Of a stretch of DNA of 64,000 nucleotides, positions 1 through 11,128 are shown one piece after another. Under the pieces are notes generated by a model. The model did not search any database. It was not told the DNA's origin and saw nothing but the letters and a program-made list of their open reading frames with translations. The first letter of the stretch is position 1. Each line of letters opens with the position of its first letter. The translations under genes were made by a program, and so were the position numbers. Origin of the DNA: Rhodobacter ferrooxidans (GTDB taxonomy: Bacteria; Pseudomonadota; Alphaproteobacteria; Rhodobacterales; Rhodobacteraceae); contig NZ_ACYY01000015.1 in the NCBI RefSeq assembly GCF_000176015.1, positions 33,592 to 97,591 of the forward strand, given 5' to 3'.

Positions 1-941
1 AACAGATCGGCCAGTGCCGGATTGACCTGCAATTGATCGCGGCTGAGGTCGGGTTTCGGGCAATCCTCGGGCCGCGTCTCCAGCCCCGCCTTCACCGCCG
101 CCAGAATCCCGTCGGCAATATCGCCGCGCCGTCCCTCGCGCATCAACAGGCGCGAGCGGCCCAGCTCCTCGGCGTTGGTCGGCCGGGTCGAGGCCAGTTC
201 CAGCAGTGCATCGTCCTTCAGCACCCGGCTGCGCGGCACGTTGTTGCGCTGCGCATAGTCCTCGCGAAACCGCGCCAGTTCCTTGACCACCGCCAGAAAC
301 CGCCCGGATGTGGTGCGGGTCTTCACCCGTTGCCACGCCTCTTCGGGATGGGTGGTGTAGGTGGCGGGGTCGGTCAGGATCGAAAGCTCTTCCTCGACCC
401 ATTTCTGCCGCCCGCTTTTGGCGATCTGCGCCGCCAGCGATTCGTAAACCACCCGCAGATGCGTCACATCGGCCAGCGCATAATCGCTTTGCGCCTCGGA
501 CAGCGGCCGGCGCGACCAGTCGGTGAAGCGCGAGGTCTTGTCGAGGTTTTCCTTGGCGATCTTCTTCACCAGCGTCTCGTAGCCGACCTGTTCGCCATAG
601 CCGCAGACCATCGCCGCGACTTGCGTGTCAAACAAAGGCTCGGGGAAAGAGTTGCCCTCGACGAAAAAGATCTCCAGATCCTGCCGGGCGGCGTGGAACA
701 CCTTGACGGTGGCCTGATGCCGGAACAGATCATAAAGCGGCTCCAGCGACATCTCGGGGCCTTCGATCGGATCGACCAGCACCGCCCGCCCGGTCTTGCC
801 CGGCAAGGCCATCTGGATCAGGCAAAGCTTGGACCAATAGGTCCGCTCGCGCAGAAACTCGGTGTCGATGGTGACGTAAGGTTCGCGCTTTGCAGCTTCA
901 CAGAAGTCGGCAAGGTCGGTCGTCGTGGTGATGGTCTGCAT
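1..941 (-). CDS. rnd: Ribonuclease D, 3' end cut by window edge
   Basis: 3'-5' exoribonuclease that trims tRNA 3' ends and other structured RNA in the cytoplasm. The 313 visible residues carry the DEDD exonuclease domain: Exo I as ..VTIDTEF.. (Asp26, Glu28), Exo II around FHAARQDLEIF, and Exo III as SDYALADVTHL. An HRDC-like part begins near the window edge. Family members are about 380 residues, so roughly 70 C-terminal residues lie outside. The start ATG at 939-941 opens the conserved MQTI..DL..FC N-terminus. It follows purN on the same strand but is separated from it by a strong palindrome, so it probably has its own promoter within 942-1070. Confidence 0.93.
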   Translation of the reverse strand, partial: MQTITTTTDLADFCEAAKREPYVTIDTEFLRERTYWSKLCLIQMALPGKTGRAVLVDPIEGPEMSLEPLYDLFRHQATVKVFHAARQDLEIFFVEGNSFPEPLFDTQVAAMVCGYGEQVGYETLVKKIAKENLDKTSRFTDWSRRPLSEAQSDYALADVTHLRVVYESLAAQIAKSGRQKWVEEELSILTDPATYTTHPEEAWQRVKTRTTSGRFLAVVKELARFREDYAQRNNVPRSRVLKDDALLELASTRPTNAEELGRSRLLMREGRRGDIADGILAAVKAGLETRPEDCPKPDLSRDQLQVNPALADL

Positions 942-1058
942 GCCGGTCCTGCGCTGCAATGTGCCGCGGGGGCATCCCGCACATCCGCTATAGGCAGTCA
1001 TGGTGCGAATTGAAAGCCCCGCGCCGGATTCCTGCAGCAGAACCAACGTCGCTTGTCA

Positions 1059-1080
1059 TTCATCTGTTCTCAAATATCCC
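1059..1080 (-). repeat. Short intergenic repeat, copy 1
   Basis: On the minus strand this reads GGG followed by ATATTTGAGAACAGATG and AA. The 22 bases are identical to 61442-61463, and a diverged copy lies at 63959-63982. Here the repeat merges into the inverted repeat at 1072-1128. Confidence 0.8.
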
Positions 1081-1128
1081 CGCCGGAGGCTCCCGGCCCC
1101 TCCGTCAGAGCCTCCGGCGGGGATATTT
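1072..1128 (-). terminator. Perfect 20-bp inverted repeat behind purN
   Basis: Arms 1072-1091 (AAATATCCCCGCCGGAGGCT) and 1109-1128 are exact reverse complements with a 17-base loop. The palindrome lies 14 bases beyond the purN stop and ahead of rnd. This position and its strength suggest a transcription terminator or a mRNA 3'-end stabilising hairpin. The AT-rich outer ends could act as the U-tract. The GGATATTT edge matches other hairpins in this window. Confidence 0.7.
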
Positions 1129-1142
1129 GGGCAAAGGTGAAA

Positions 1143-1733
1143 TCAGGTCAGGAACAGCGGGCTGCGGTCGCCTGCGGCAAAGCGGCGCAGCACGGCGGGG
1201 TAAAGCCGATGTTCCTGCACCAGCACCCGGGCGGAAAGGCTGTCTGCGGTATCGCCGGGAAGGATCGGCACGCGCGCCTGACCGAGGATCGGGCCAGCGT
1301 CGAGCACGGGCGTCACCTCGTGAACGGTACAACCCGCTTGCGTATCGCCCGCGTCCAGCGCCCGCTGATGGGTATGCAGGCCGGGGTATTTCGGCAGCAG
1401 CGAGGGGTGGATGTTCAGCATCCTTCCTTCGAACCGCGCGACGAAAGCCGGGGTCAGCACCCGCATGAAACCGGCGAGGCACAGGATGTCGGGCTCCGCC
1501 GCCAGAATCGGTTGCAGCAGCGCCGCCTCGAACGCCGCGCGGTCGCCGTTGAAGCTGCGGTGATCGACCGCCGCGGTGGCGATACCCAACGCCGCCGCCC
1601 GCGCCAGACCGGCGGCCGTGGGGTCGTTGGAGGCCACCAGCACCGGCCGCGCCGGGTGGTCGCCCACCATGTCGCGGCACAGCGCCAGCATGTTCGACCC
1701 GCCCCCCGAGATCAGGAGGGCCACGCGTTTCAC
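1143..1733 (-). CDS. purN: Phosphoribosylglycinamide formyltransferase 1
   Basis: Transfers formyl from 10-formyl-THF to GAR in de novo purine synthesis (cytoplasm). The 196 aa match the normal family length. Visible motifs are the phosphate-binding ISGGGSNML near residue 8, and the catalytic set Asn107-Ile-His109 in [12 protein letters not shown] with Asp145 in TPVLDAGPI. The start ATG (1731-1733) overlaps the purM stop as ATGA, so purM and purN are translationally coupled. The two genes supply steps 3 and 5 of the pathway. Confidence 0.97.
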   Translation of the reverse strand: MKRVALLISGGGSNMLALCRDMVGDHPARPVLVASNDPTAAGLARAAALGIATAAVDHRSFNGDRAAFEAALLQPILAAEPDILCLAGFMRVLTPAFVARFEGRMLNIHPSLLPKYPGLHTHQRALDAGDTQAGCTVHEVTPVLDAGPILGQARVPILPGDTADSLSARVLVQEHRLYPAVLRRFAAGDRSPLFLT

Positions 1734-2776
1734 AGCAGCTTTCCGCGGTAGATCACCCCTGCGCCCGGCACCACCTGACCGATGCGGGTCACAGTCTCGC
1801 CTTGCGCGGCCAGCAGCGCGGTCAGCGCCTCGGCCCGGTCGGCGGCCACCACGGCGATCATGCCGATGCCGCAGTTGAAGGTTTTCAGCAACTCGGCTTC
1901 GGTCATCCTGGCGGTCTCGGCCAGCCAGCGGAACACCGGCGGCAGGGTCCAGGCCGACAGGTCGATCTCGCAGGCCAGCCCTTCGGGAATCACTCGCGGC
2001 GGGTTTTCGGTCAGCCCGCCGCCGGTGATATGGGCCAGCGCATGCACGCCGCCCGCTTGCACCGCCGCCAGTGCGGATTTCACATAAAGCCGGGTCGGGG
2101 CCAGCAGCGCCGCCCCCAGCGTGCCGTCGCCAAACGGCGAGGCCGCGTCCCAGCCCAGCCCCGACAATTCCACCACCTTGCGCACGAAGGAATAGCCGTT
2201 GGAATGAACGCCGTTTGACGCGAGGCCCAGCAGCACATCGCCCGCCACCACGCCCGCAGGCAGATCGGCGCCGCGCTCCATCGCGCCCACGGCAAAGCCC
2301 GCCAGATCGAAATCGCCGCGGTGATACATCCCCGGCATCTCCGCGGTCTCGCCGCCGATCAGCGCGCAGCCCGAGGCCTCGCAGCCCGCGGCAATGCCGT
2401 TGATGATGCGGGTGGCCTGATCAAGCTCCAGCTTGCCGGTGGCGAAATAATCCAGGAAAAACAGCGGCTCGGCACCCTGGCAGACCAGATCGTTGACGCA
2501 CATAGCCACCAGGTCGATGCCGATGCTATCGACATTGCCGGTGTCGATGGCGATGCGCAGCTTGGTGCCGACGCCGTCGGTGGCGGCCACCAGCACCGGG
2601 TCGGTGAACCCCGCCGCCTTCAGATCGAACAGCGCACCAAAGCCGCCCAGACCCGACATGGTGCCGGGCCGCTGCGTGCGCTTGGCCGCCGGTTTGATCC
2701 GCTCCACCAGCGCATTGCCCGCGTCGATATCGACGCCCGCATCGGCATAGGTCAGCCCGTTCTGTGTGGTGGTCAT
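1730..2776 (-). CDS. purM: Phosphoribosylformylglycinamidine cyclo-ligase (AIR synthetase)
   Basis: ATP-dependent ring closure of FGAM to AIR in purine synthesis. The 348 aa start at [17 protein letters not shown]. Family PurM proteins begin with this LTYxDAGVDI segment, so the 33-residue upstream extension of the open frame is rejected. Motifs: [12 protein letters not shown] (about residue 65), [11 protein letters not shown] and [13 protein letters not shown]. It lies 55 bases downstream of nnr and overlaps purN by 4 bases. The RBS is poor (GGCGGGA), and a hairpin sits just upstream. Confidence 0.97.
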   Translation of the reverse strand: MTTTQNGLTYADAGVDIDAGNALVERIKPAAKRTQRPGTMSGLGGFGALFDLKAAGFTDPVLVAATDGVGTKLRIAIDTGNVDSIGIDLVAMCVNDLVCQGAEPLFFLDYFATGKLELDQATRIINGIAAGCEASGCALIGGETAEMPGMYHRGDFDLAGFAVGAMERGADLPAGVVAGDVLLGLASNGVHSNGYSFVRKVVELSGLGWDAASPFGDGTLGAALLAPTRLYVKSALAAVQAGGVHALAHITGGGLTENPPRVIPEGLACEIDLSAWTLPPVFRWLAETARMTEAELLKTFNCGIGMIAVVAADRAEALTALLAAQGETVTRIGQVVPGAGVIYRGKLL

Positions 2777-2783
2777 TCCCGCC

Positions 2784-2807
2784 CCCGGCAATTTCGATGT
2801 TGCCGGG
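2784..2807 (-). other. Hairpin in the nnr-purM gap
   Basis: Arms CCCGGCAA (2784-2791) and TTGCCGGG (2800-2807) with an 8-base loop lie 8 bases before the purM start codon. There is no U-tract. It could end some nnr transcripts or hinder ribosome access to purM. I know of no matching riboswitch. Confidence 0.4.
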
Positions 2808-2831
2808 CGGCATACAGGAATAGCGCCCGCG

Positions 2832-4931
<2,100 letters not shown>

Positions 4932-4999
4932 AACATCCGGGCCGCCCCACTCTGGCAAGCTGCCCGCAACCGCAATCCTCAAGCAAAAGGAATGTCCCG

Positions 5000-6409
5000 A
5001 TGAGCAAGGTTTCACATGCTCTGAAACTGATGAAGGAAGAGGATGTCGAATACGTCGATATCCGGTTCACCGATCCGCGCGGCAAGATGCAGCATGTGAC
5101 GCTGGTGGCCGATCTGGTGGATGAAGACTTCTTCGAGGAAGGCTTCATGTTCGACGGCTCGTCGATCGCCGGCTGGAAATCCATCGACCAGTCCGACATG
5201 AAGCTGATGCCCGATGCAGGCTCGGTCTATATCGACCCGTTCTATGCCGAAAAGACCATGTGCGTGCATTGCAACGTGGTCGAGCCCGACACCGGCGAGG
5301 CCTATTCGCGCTGCCCGCGCCAGACCGCGCAGAAGGCCGAGGCCTATCTGAAATCGACCGGCATCGGTGACGCGGCCTACTTTGGCCCGGAAGCCGAGTT
5401 CTTCCTGTTCGATGACGTGCGCTATTCGGTGACGCCGGCCAAGGTGTCCTACCAGATCGACGCCGAAGCCGCCGCCTGGAACACCGATTCCGCCACCGAG
5501 GGCGGCAACTACGGCCACCGCGCCGGTCACAAGGGCGGCTATTTCCCGGTCAACCCGGTGGACGAAGCCCAGGACATCCGCAGCGAGATGCTGTCCACCA
5601 TGAAGCGCATGGGCATCAAGGTTGACAAGCACCACCACGAAGTGGCGACCTGCCAGCACGAACTGGGCATGATCTTCGGCGGGCTGACCGAGCAGGCCGA
5701 CAACATCCAGAAATACAAGTATGTGATCCACAACGTGGCGCATGCCTATGGCAAGACCGTCACCTTCATGCCCAAGCCCATGAAGGGTGACAACGGTTCG
5801 GGCATGCATGTGAACATGTCGATCTGGAAAGACGGCAAGCCGTTGTTTGCCGGCGACAAATACGCCGACCTCAGCCAGGAGGCGCTGTATTTCATCGGCG
5901 GCATCCTGAAGCACGCAAAGTCGCTGAACGCGCTGACCAACCCCTCGACCAACAGCTACAAGCGGCTGATCCCGGGCTTCGAAGCACCGGTGTTGCGGGC
6001 CTATTCGGCGCGCAACCGCTCTGGCTGCGTGCGGATTCCGTGGACCGAAAGCCCGAAAGCCAAGCGCGTCGAGGCCCGCTTCCCCGATCCGGCCGCCAAC
6101 CCCTATCTGGCGTTTGCAGCACTCATGATGGCCGGTCTGGACGGCATCAAGAACAGGATCGACCCGGGCCCGGCTTCGGACAAGGATCTCTATGATCTGC
6201 CGCCGGAAGAACTGGCCGAAATCCCGACCGTCTGCGGTTCCCTGCGCGAGGCGCTGGAAGAGCTGGAGAAGGACATGGATTACCTGCTGGCCGGCGACGT
6301 GTTCACCAAGGACCAGCTTGACGGCTATGTGGCGCTGAAGTGGGAAGAGGTTTACGCCTTCGAACACACGCCGCACCCGGTGGAATACCAGATGTATTAT
6401 TCCTGCTGA
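5000..6409 (+). CDS. glnA: Glutamine synthetase type I
   Basis: Dodecameric enzyme making glutamine from glutamate, ammonia and ATP, the main route of ammonium assimilation. The 469 aa are the standard GSI-beta length. Motifs: FDGSSIAGW (about 50), the metal-binding [25 protein letters not shown], and the adenylylation loop with Tyr398 in [10 protein letters not shown], so activity should be controlled by GlnE in response to the upstream PII. RBS AAAGGAA lies 9 bases before the ATG. A strong terminator follows. Confidence 0.98.
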   Translation: MSKVSHALKLMKEEDVEYVDIRFTDPRGKMQHVTLVADLVDEDFFEEGFMFDGSSIAGWKSIDQSDMKLMPDAGSVYIDPFYAEKTMCVHCNVVEPDTGEAYSRCPRQTAQKAEAYLKSTGIGDAAYFGPEAEFFLFDDVRYSVTPAKVSYQIDAEAAAWNTDSATEGGNYGHRAGHKGGYFPVNPVDEAQDIRSEMLSTMKRMGIKVDKHHHEVATCQHELGMIFGGLTEQADNIQKYKYVIHNVAHAYGKTVTFMPKPMKGDNGSGMHVNMSIWKDGKPLFAGDKYADLSQEALYFIGGILKHAKSLNALTNPSTNSYKRLIPGFEAPVLRAYSARNRSGCVRIPWTESPKAKRVEARFPDPAANPYLAFAALMMAGLDGIKNRIDPGPASDKDLYDLPPEELAEIPTVCGSLREALEELEKDMDYLLAGDVFTKDQLDGYVALKWEEVYAFEHTPHPVEYQMYYSC

Positions 6410-6444
6410 GCCATCGGCCCGGTTCGGAAACACCAGATCGGAAA

Positions 6445-6470
6445 CAAAGGCCGCCTTCGGGCGGCCTTTG
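6445..6470 (+). terminator. Rho-independent terminator of glnBA
   Basis: Near-perfect hairpin CAAAGGCCGCC-TTCG-GGCGGCCTTTG with a stable UUCG-type tetraloop, 35 bases after the glnA stop codon. Confidence 0.9.
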
Positions 6471-6590
6471 TCATTGCGGCGGAAACCGGACACAACCGGA
6501 ATAATTTACCGTTAATTTTGCACAAATTGTTCGCAGTCCCGGCACAATCAGGGGGCATTGCTCAAGGGCGCTCTTGTCGGAGGATATGCC

Positions 6591-7382
6591 ATGTGTGCGA
6601 TGCCGAAGAGTACGATTGCCCAGCTCTTGTATGCAGAGCACCCCATCCCGAACTTCGCCCGAATCGTCGGCGAGTTGGACAGCGCGCTGGAACGCTGCCC
6701 GGCGCAGGCGCGCAGCCTGGTCTGGGATTGCGAGGATACGGCGGTCTTTGAACTTGACGCCATGCGCATCGTGCTGGCGCATGCCGACAACCCGGGGTGC
6801 GGCTATCTGTGCTGCCTGACCCTGTCGGTCGGCCCGGCGCGGCCCGAGGCCGATGCCCCGGCGCTGGCGCAGCGACTTGACGGGCTGTGCCGCCTGCTGG
6901 TCGAGCGGATCGTGACCCGCTATCCGGCCGAAATGGTGCTGTGGCACGACAAGCCCGGCGTGGTGACGCCCGACGCGCTGGATGCGCTGCTGCAAGCGGT
7001 GCCCAGCCGCCGCCACCTTGGTGGCAAGGCCGCATTACGGACGGCCGCCGTGTTGGCCTTGCCGATGGTGGTGGCCAATGACCTGCCCGACCTGCCCCGC
7101 CGGCAGAGTGCCGAATTGCAGCGGGTGCGTGAGGCGCTGTATCCAATGCTGCCCGAACCAGTGGCCGTTGCCCGCCCCTCGACCCAGATGCGTCTGGCGA
7201 CCCATGCCGTCAACTCGACGCTGATCATCGTGGCCTTGCCGGTGGGGGCAGCGCTGCTGACCTACAGCCTGCTGCGCGGCGAGGACATGCGGCTGAGCGC
7301 GCGGGCGGTGGCGCTGACCGGGGCGGTGCTGGGGGTGCTGCAAAGCCCGCTTGGCCAGCAGGTTTCGGCGCTGATGGTCTGA
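6591..7382 (+). CDS. Conserved-type hypothetical protein with C-terminal membrane segment
   Basis: I do not recognise a named family. The 263 aa start at MCAMPKSTIAQLLY, chosen because CGGAGGA at 6578-6584 gives an ideal RBS. An ATG 33 bases upstream has none. Residues 1-200 are soluble and acidic. A hydrophobic segment (STLIIVALPVGAALLTYSLL, about 206-225) and a weaker one at the C-terminus (AVALTGAVLGVL) suggest a cytoplasmic domain anchored in the membrane. The gene stands alone after the glnA terminator and converges on dhaL. Its codon use is like that of its neighbours. Confidence 0.8.
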   Translation: MCAMPKSTIAQLLYAEHPIPNFARIVGELDSALERCPAQARSLVWDCEDTAVFELDAMRIVLAHADNPGCGYLCCLTLSVGPARPEADAPALAQRLDGLCRLLVERIVTRYPAEMVLWHDKPGVVTPDALDALLQAVPSRRHLGGKAALRTAAVLALPMVVANDLPDLPRRQSAELQRVREALYPMLPEPVAVARPSTQMRLATHAVNSTLIIVALPVGAALLTYSLLRGEDMRLSARAVALTGAVLGVLQSPLGQQVSALMV

Positions 7383-7412
7383 AAGCCCGTCGGAAAACCG
7401 CGAAGTCCGCGC

Positions 7413-7473
7413 CGGCAACGGGTTGATCGCCCCCCGCTGCGGCGACGGCTGATCTTGAGCACGCCGTTGCCGG
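7413..7473. terminator. Long-loop inverted repeat between convergent genes
   Basis: CCGGCAACGG (7413-7422) pairs with CCGTTGCCGG (7464-7473) across a 41-base loop that is itself GC-rich. It lies in the 111-base gap between the hypothetical gene and dhaL, whose 3' ends face each other. A bidirectional terminator is plausible, but there is no clear U-run. Confidence 0.45.
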
Positions 7474-7493
7474 GCAAGTGGACGCGCCGGGTC

Positions 7494-8099
7494 TTACCCC
7501 GCCAGCGCCACCACCACTTCGGTCATCGCCAGCATGCCGGGATCGTCCAGCCCGCGGCTTTTCTCGGCAAAGATCCGCGCCCGGCCCACGGTGGCAGGCT
7601 TGTCGCGGAACGCCTCCATCGCCGCCCGCGCGCCCTGCACCGCCGCCGTTGCCACCGCTGCGGGGTCGCTGACCCCCGCCGTTGCCAAGGCCACCGCGTT
7701 CAGACTGTCCAGCACGGTCTTGCCGCCCAGTTCCGCCTTGCCGCGCGCCTGCATCGCATCGCGCGCCAAAGCCACCAGCCCGGAAAACTCCGCCGCCTCG
7801 CAGCTTTCCCGCCCCTTCAGCGCCTTGGCCATCGCCATCAGCCCGGTCGCCATCAAGGTGCCGTAAGACGACCCCGACGACTTGGTGAACGCCTGCGCGC
7901 AGGCCAGCAGCGCCTTGCCCAGATCGTCGGGCAAGGCTTCGGCCCCTTCGGCCACCATCCGCATGCCGCGGGTCATCGTCACCCCAAGGTCACCATCGCC
8001 CAAGGCCCCATCGGCGGTGTTCAACAGATCGAAATCCCGCTCCATCGCGGCGGCCAGCCGGGTGATGCCCGCCACCACAGCGGCACGGTCGATGCTCAT
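7494..8099 (-). CDS. dhaL: Dihydroxyacetone kinase, nucleotide-binding subunit DhaL
   Basis: ADP/ATP-binding partner of DhaK for phosphorylation of dihydroxyacetone or related short ketoses. The 201 aa start at MSIDRAAVV (ATG 8097-8099). Asp30, Asp35 and Asp37 in TADGALGDGDLG correspond by position to the Mg-ADP ligands of E. coli DhaL. SSGSSYGTLMATGL matches the second nucleotide loop. The start codon shares one base with the dhaK stop (TGATG). It is the last gene of the importer operon. No DhaM phosphodonor is visible in this window. Confidence 0.9.
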   Translation of the reverse strand: MSIDRAAVVAGITRLAAAMERDFDLLNTADGALGDGDLGVTMTRGMRMVAEGAEALPDDLGKALLACAQAFTKSSGSSYGTLMATGLMAMAKALKGRESCEAAEFSGLVALARDAMQARGKAELGGKTVLDSLNAVALATAGVSDPAAVATAAVQGARAAMEAFRDKPATVGRARIFAEKSRGLDDPGMLAMTEVVVALAG

Positions 8100-9097
8100 C
8101 ACACCCTCCAGAACGCACATTCGCAGGGGGCTTTCAGCAGGCCCTCCAACTCCGGGTCCAGCTTCAGCAGGGTGAACGACACCCCCGCCATCTCCATCGA
8201 GGTGGCATAGCGCCCGACCAGCGGCATCACGATGGTCGCCCCCGCAGCCTCCAGCCGCGCCTTGACGATGCGATACAGGATATACAACTCCTCGGGCGGC
8301 GTGGCGCCAAGGCTGTTCACCATCACCGACACCCGATCACCCTTTGCCAAAGGCATGTCGGCCAGCAGCCGGTCCATCATCTCGCCGGCAATCGCATCGG
8401 CGGGGCGCAGCTTGTCCACCCAGACGCCCGGCTCGCCGTGGATGCCCATGCCCATCTCCATCTCGTCTTCCGCGATGTGGAAAGTGGGCTTGCCGACCTG
8501 CGGCACCGTGCAGGGCGACAGCGCTGCACCGATCGAGCGACAAGCATCCGCCGCCTTCTGCGCCACCTTGGTCACCGCCGCCAGATCGCGGCCCGATTCC
8601 GCCGCGGCCCCGGCGATCTTGAAGGCATAGACCATCCCCGCCACGCCCCGGCGCTTTTCCCGTTCCGCCAACGGGGCCGAGGCCACATCATCGGCCAGCA
8701 CCACCGTGGTGCAGGTGATATCCTCGAACTCGACCAGCTCGCCGGCCATGTCGAAATTCATGATGTCGCCGCCATAATTGCCGTAAAGCCGCAGCACCCC
8801 GGCGCCCTGATCGGCAAAGCGGATGGCATCGGCCATCTGCTCGGCCGAGGGCGAGGCGAAGACGTCGCCAATGGCGCAGGCATCCAGCAGCCCGGCGCCG
8901 ACATAGCCGGTGAACACCGGAAGATGCCCCGAACCGCCGCCGGTGACCAGACCGACCTTGCCACGATGCCCCGGCATCGCCCGCACCACCACCCGGCCGC
9001 TATCGCCGTGCAGCCGGTAGAAATGCGGATGCGCCGCGATCAGCCCCTCCAGCATCTCGTCCACATAATCGACCGGGTTGTTCAGGATCTTCTTCAT
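8099..9097 (-). CDS. dhaK: Dihydroxyacetone kinase, substrate-binding subunit DhaK
   Basis: Binds the ketose covalently as a hemiaminal and passes it to DhaL for phosphorylation. The 332 aa are a complete single-domain DhaK, not the fused ATP-dependent form. GGGSGHLPVFTGYVG (about 53-67) forms the active-site loop. His220 in MGMGIHGEPG corresponds to the covalent His218 of E. coli. The start ATG (9095-9097) overlaps the permease stop as ATGA. Clustering with a sugar ABC importer suggests the kinase acts on an imported or derived C3-C4 ketose (dihydroxyacetone, erythrulose or similar). The exact substrate is not shown by the sequence. Confidence 0.92.
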   Translation of the reverse strand: MKKILNNPVDYVDEMLEGLIAAHPHFYRLHGDSGRVVVRAMPGHRGKVGLVTGGGSGHLPVFTGYVGAGLLDACAIGDVFASPSAEQMADAIRFADQGAGVLRLYGNYGGDIMNFDMAGELVEFEDITCTTVVLADDVASAPLAEREKRRGVAGMVYAFKIAGAAAESGRDLAAVTKVAQKAADACRSIGAALSPCTVPQVGKPTFHIAEDEMEMGMGIHGEPGVWVDKLRPADAIAGEMMDRLLADMPLAKGDRVSVMVNSLGATPPEELYILYRIVKARLEAAGATIVMPLVGRYATSMEMAGVSFTLLKLDPELEGLLKAPCECAFWRV

Positions 9098-10128
9098 CTG
9101 CCGCTCCCGCTGCTTTGCTCTGGTCTTGGCCTCGCGGGTGCGGGCTTGCCGCGCCGCATCCCGAAGCCGGTCTTGCTGTTGACGATCATAACGAAGATCA
9201 GCAGGCTGCCCCAGATCAATTCGCGGGCAAAGTTGGAAACCTGCAACATGTTCAACCCGCTGGACAGGAACTGCATCGACAGCACCGCCAGCACCACGCC
9301 GATGATCTTGCCATAGCCGCCATAGGGGTTCACCCCGCCCAAAACCGCGATCAGCACCGCCAGCAGGATGTAGCTGGAACCATAATCCGCCTTGGCCGAG
9401 TTGGCGCGGCTCATGATCACCATGCCGGCAATCGCCGCCAGCATCCCCGACAGCACATAGACCCGGATCAAGACGCTGGTCACGTTCACCGCAGCGAACC
9501 GTGCCGCGAGTGGGTTGGTGCCAAACATCTGGATTTTCAGCCCGAACCCGGTGCGGGTCAACAGGAACCCGATCCCCAGCGCCAGCACGGCAAACAGCAC
9601 CAACGGCACCGGCACGCCGAACAGCAAGCCATTCCCCAGCCAGGCCGTCGCCGCCGGAAAGCCCATCATCGCCGACCCACCGGTCAGCGCCACCGCAATG
9701 CCGGTGAAGATCAGCCCCGACCCCAGCGTGGCCAGAATCGCAGGCAGCCCCAGCACCGCAATCAATATGCCGTTGAACAGCCCCGCCACCGCCCCCACCA
9801 CCAAAGCCGCCGCCATCGAGGCCGCCAGCCACAGCACCGCATCCGGCCCCACAGCCGCAGGCCCGGCGATCTGGATCAGGATGGTGGCGGCAATGATGGC
9901 GGAAAGGTTGGCAATCCCCACCACCGACAAATCAATCCCGCCGGTCAGCATCGCCACCGTGGTCGCCAGCGCCAGAATCGCGAACTCGGGGAACTGGAAC
10001 GCCATCGAGGTCAGGTTCTGCACCGACAGGAACCGGTCCGGCGACAGCAGCGCCATGGCGACGAAGACCACCACCGCGATCACCGCCAGCCGCGCCTCGG
10101 TGCCTGCAAATCTTGCCGCAATGCTCAT
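9094..10128 (-). CDS. Ribose-type sugar ABC transporter permease (second)
   Basis: Inner-membrane permease of the RbsC/LsrC-D superfamily (BPD_transp_2). The 344 aa have about 9-10 hydrophobic segments. The family signature TGGIDLSVVGIANLSA (about 62-77) and LGLPAILATLGSGLIFTG are clear. The C-terminus ends in a basic tail. It overlaps dhaK by 4 bases and lies 10 bases after the first permease. With the other permease, the double ATPase and the binding protein it forms one complete importer. Confidence 0.9.
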   Translation of the reverse strand: MSIAARFAGTEARLAVIAVVVFVAMALLSPDRFLSVQNLTSMAFQFPEFAILALATTVAMLTGGIDLSVVGIANLSAIIAATILIQIAGPAAVGPDAVLWLAASMAAALVVGAVAGLFNGILIAVLGLPAILATLGSGLIFTGIAVALTGGSAMMGFPAATAWLGNGLLFGVPVPLVLFAVLALGIGFLLTRTGFGLKIQMFGTNPLAARFAAVNVTSVLIRVYVLSGMLAAIAGMVIMSRANSAKADYGSSYILLAVLIAVLGGVNPYGGYGKIIGVVLAVLSMQFLSSGLNMLQVSNFARELIWGSLLIFVMIVNSKTGFGMRRGKPAPARPRPEQSSGSGR

Positions 10129-10138
10129 GCTTCACCCC

Positions 10139-11128
10139 TCATCCAGCCCGCGCCGCCGCTCGCTTGGCCTGCCAGGCTGGCAAGCCGGTGCCGACCAGGA
10201 TCAGCACGCCGATCGCCACCGATTGCCAGGTCGAGGGAATCCCGATCACGATCAGACTGTTGCGCACCAGCACGATCAGCGTCACCCCCAACAGCGTGCC
10301 GGTCAGCGTGCCGACCCCGCCGGTCAGCCGCGCCCCACCCAGCACCACGGCGGCGATCACCGAAAGCTCCAGCCCGACCAGATCGAACGGATTGGCCACC
10401 CGCGCCATCGAGGCGTGGATGATCCCCGCCAGCCCCGCAAGTGCTCCGACATAGACATAGATGAAGAACTGCACCGCCCGCACGTTCACCCCTATCCGCC
10501 GCGCCGACTCGACCGAGCCGCCGATGGCAAAGATCGACCGGCCCAGCAGGGTGCGGTTCAGGATGAACCATGTCAGCACCACCACCCCCACCAGCGCCAG
10601 GAACGCCAGCGGCAAGGAGAAGAAACTGCCATCGGCATTGGTGCCGCGAAACAGCATCTGTTTCGAGAAATCGCGCATCGACTGCGGCAGGTTCGAGATC
10701 AGCTTGCTGCCAACGAAGGTCAGCAGGAAGCCGCGGAAGATCGACAGTGTGCCAAGGGTGACGATCAGCGTCGGCAGGCCGAAAAATGCGATGAAGATGC
10801 CGTTGATCGCCCCCAAAGCCGCCCCGATGCCCACCGACAGGGCAAAGGCCAGCGGCCAGGGCAGGCCGGGCGCCAGGCTCACAAGGATCAGCGTGGTGGA
10901 ATACATCGCAAAGGCGGCGATGGCGGTAAAGCTGACGTCGATGCCGCCCGACACCAGCACCACCATGGCGGCAACGGCGAATATCCCCAGCACGATGCCG
11001 CCGCGCAAAAGATCGGTCAGCGTCGGCATCGACAGGAAACTGGGGTCAGAGATGGTGGCCAGCGCGCAGAAGCCCAGGATCACCAACGCCACCAGCGTTT
11101 CGTTGCGCGAGAAATCGAGGCGCTTCAT
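10139..11128 (-). CDS. Ribose-type sugar ABC transporter permease (first)
   Basis: RbsC/LsrC-like permease, 329 aa from MKRLDFSRNETLVALV. The longer open frame upstream only reads through the ATPase gene in another frame. Signature VSGGIDVSFTAIAAFAMYS (about 60-78), then GLPTLIVTLGTLSIFRG and the loop VLGGARLTGGVGTLTGTLLG. About 9 membrane spans. Its ATG overlaps the ATPase stop as ATGA. It probably forms a heterodimeric channel with the second permease. Confidence 0.9.
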   Translation of the reverse strand: MKRLDFSRNETLVALVILGFCALATISDPSFLSMPTLTDLLRGGIVLGIFAVAAMVVLVSGGIDVSFTAIAAFAMYSTTLILVSLAPGLPWPLAFALSVGIGAALGAINGIFIAFFGLPTLIVTLGTLSIFRGFLLTFVGSKLISNLPQSMRDFSKQMLFRGTNADGSFFSLPLAFLALVGVVVLTWFILNRTLLGRSIFAIGGSVESARRIGVNVRAVQFFIYVYVGALAGLAGIIHASMARVANPFDLVGLELSVIAAVVLGGARLTGGVGTLTGTLLGVTLIVLVRNSLIVIGIPSTWQSVAIGVLILVGTGLPAWQAKRAAARAG

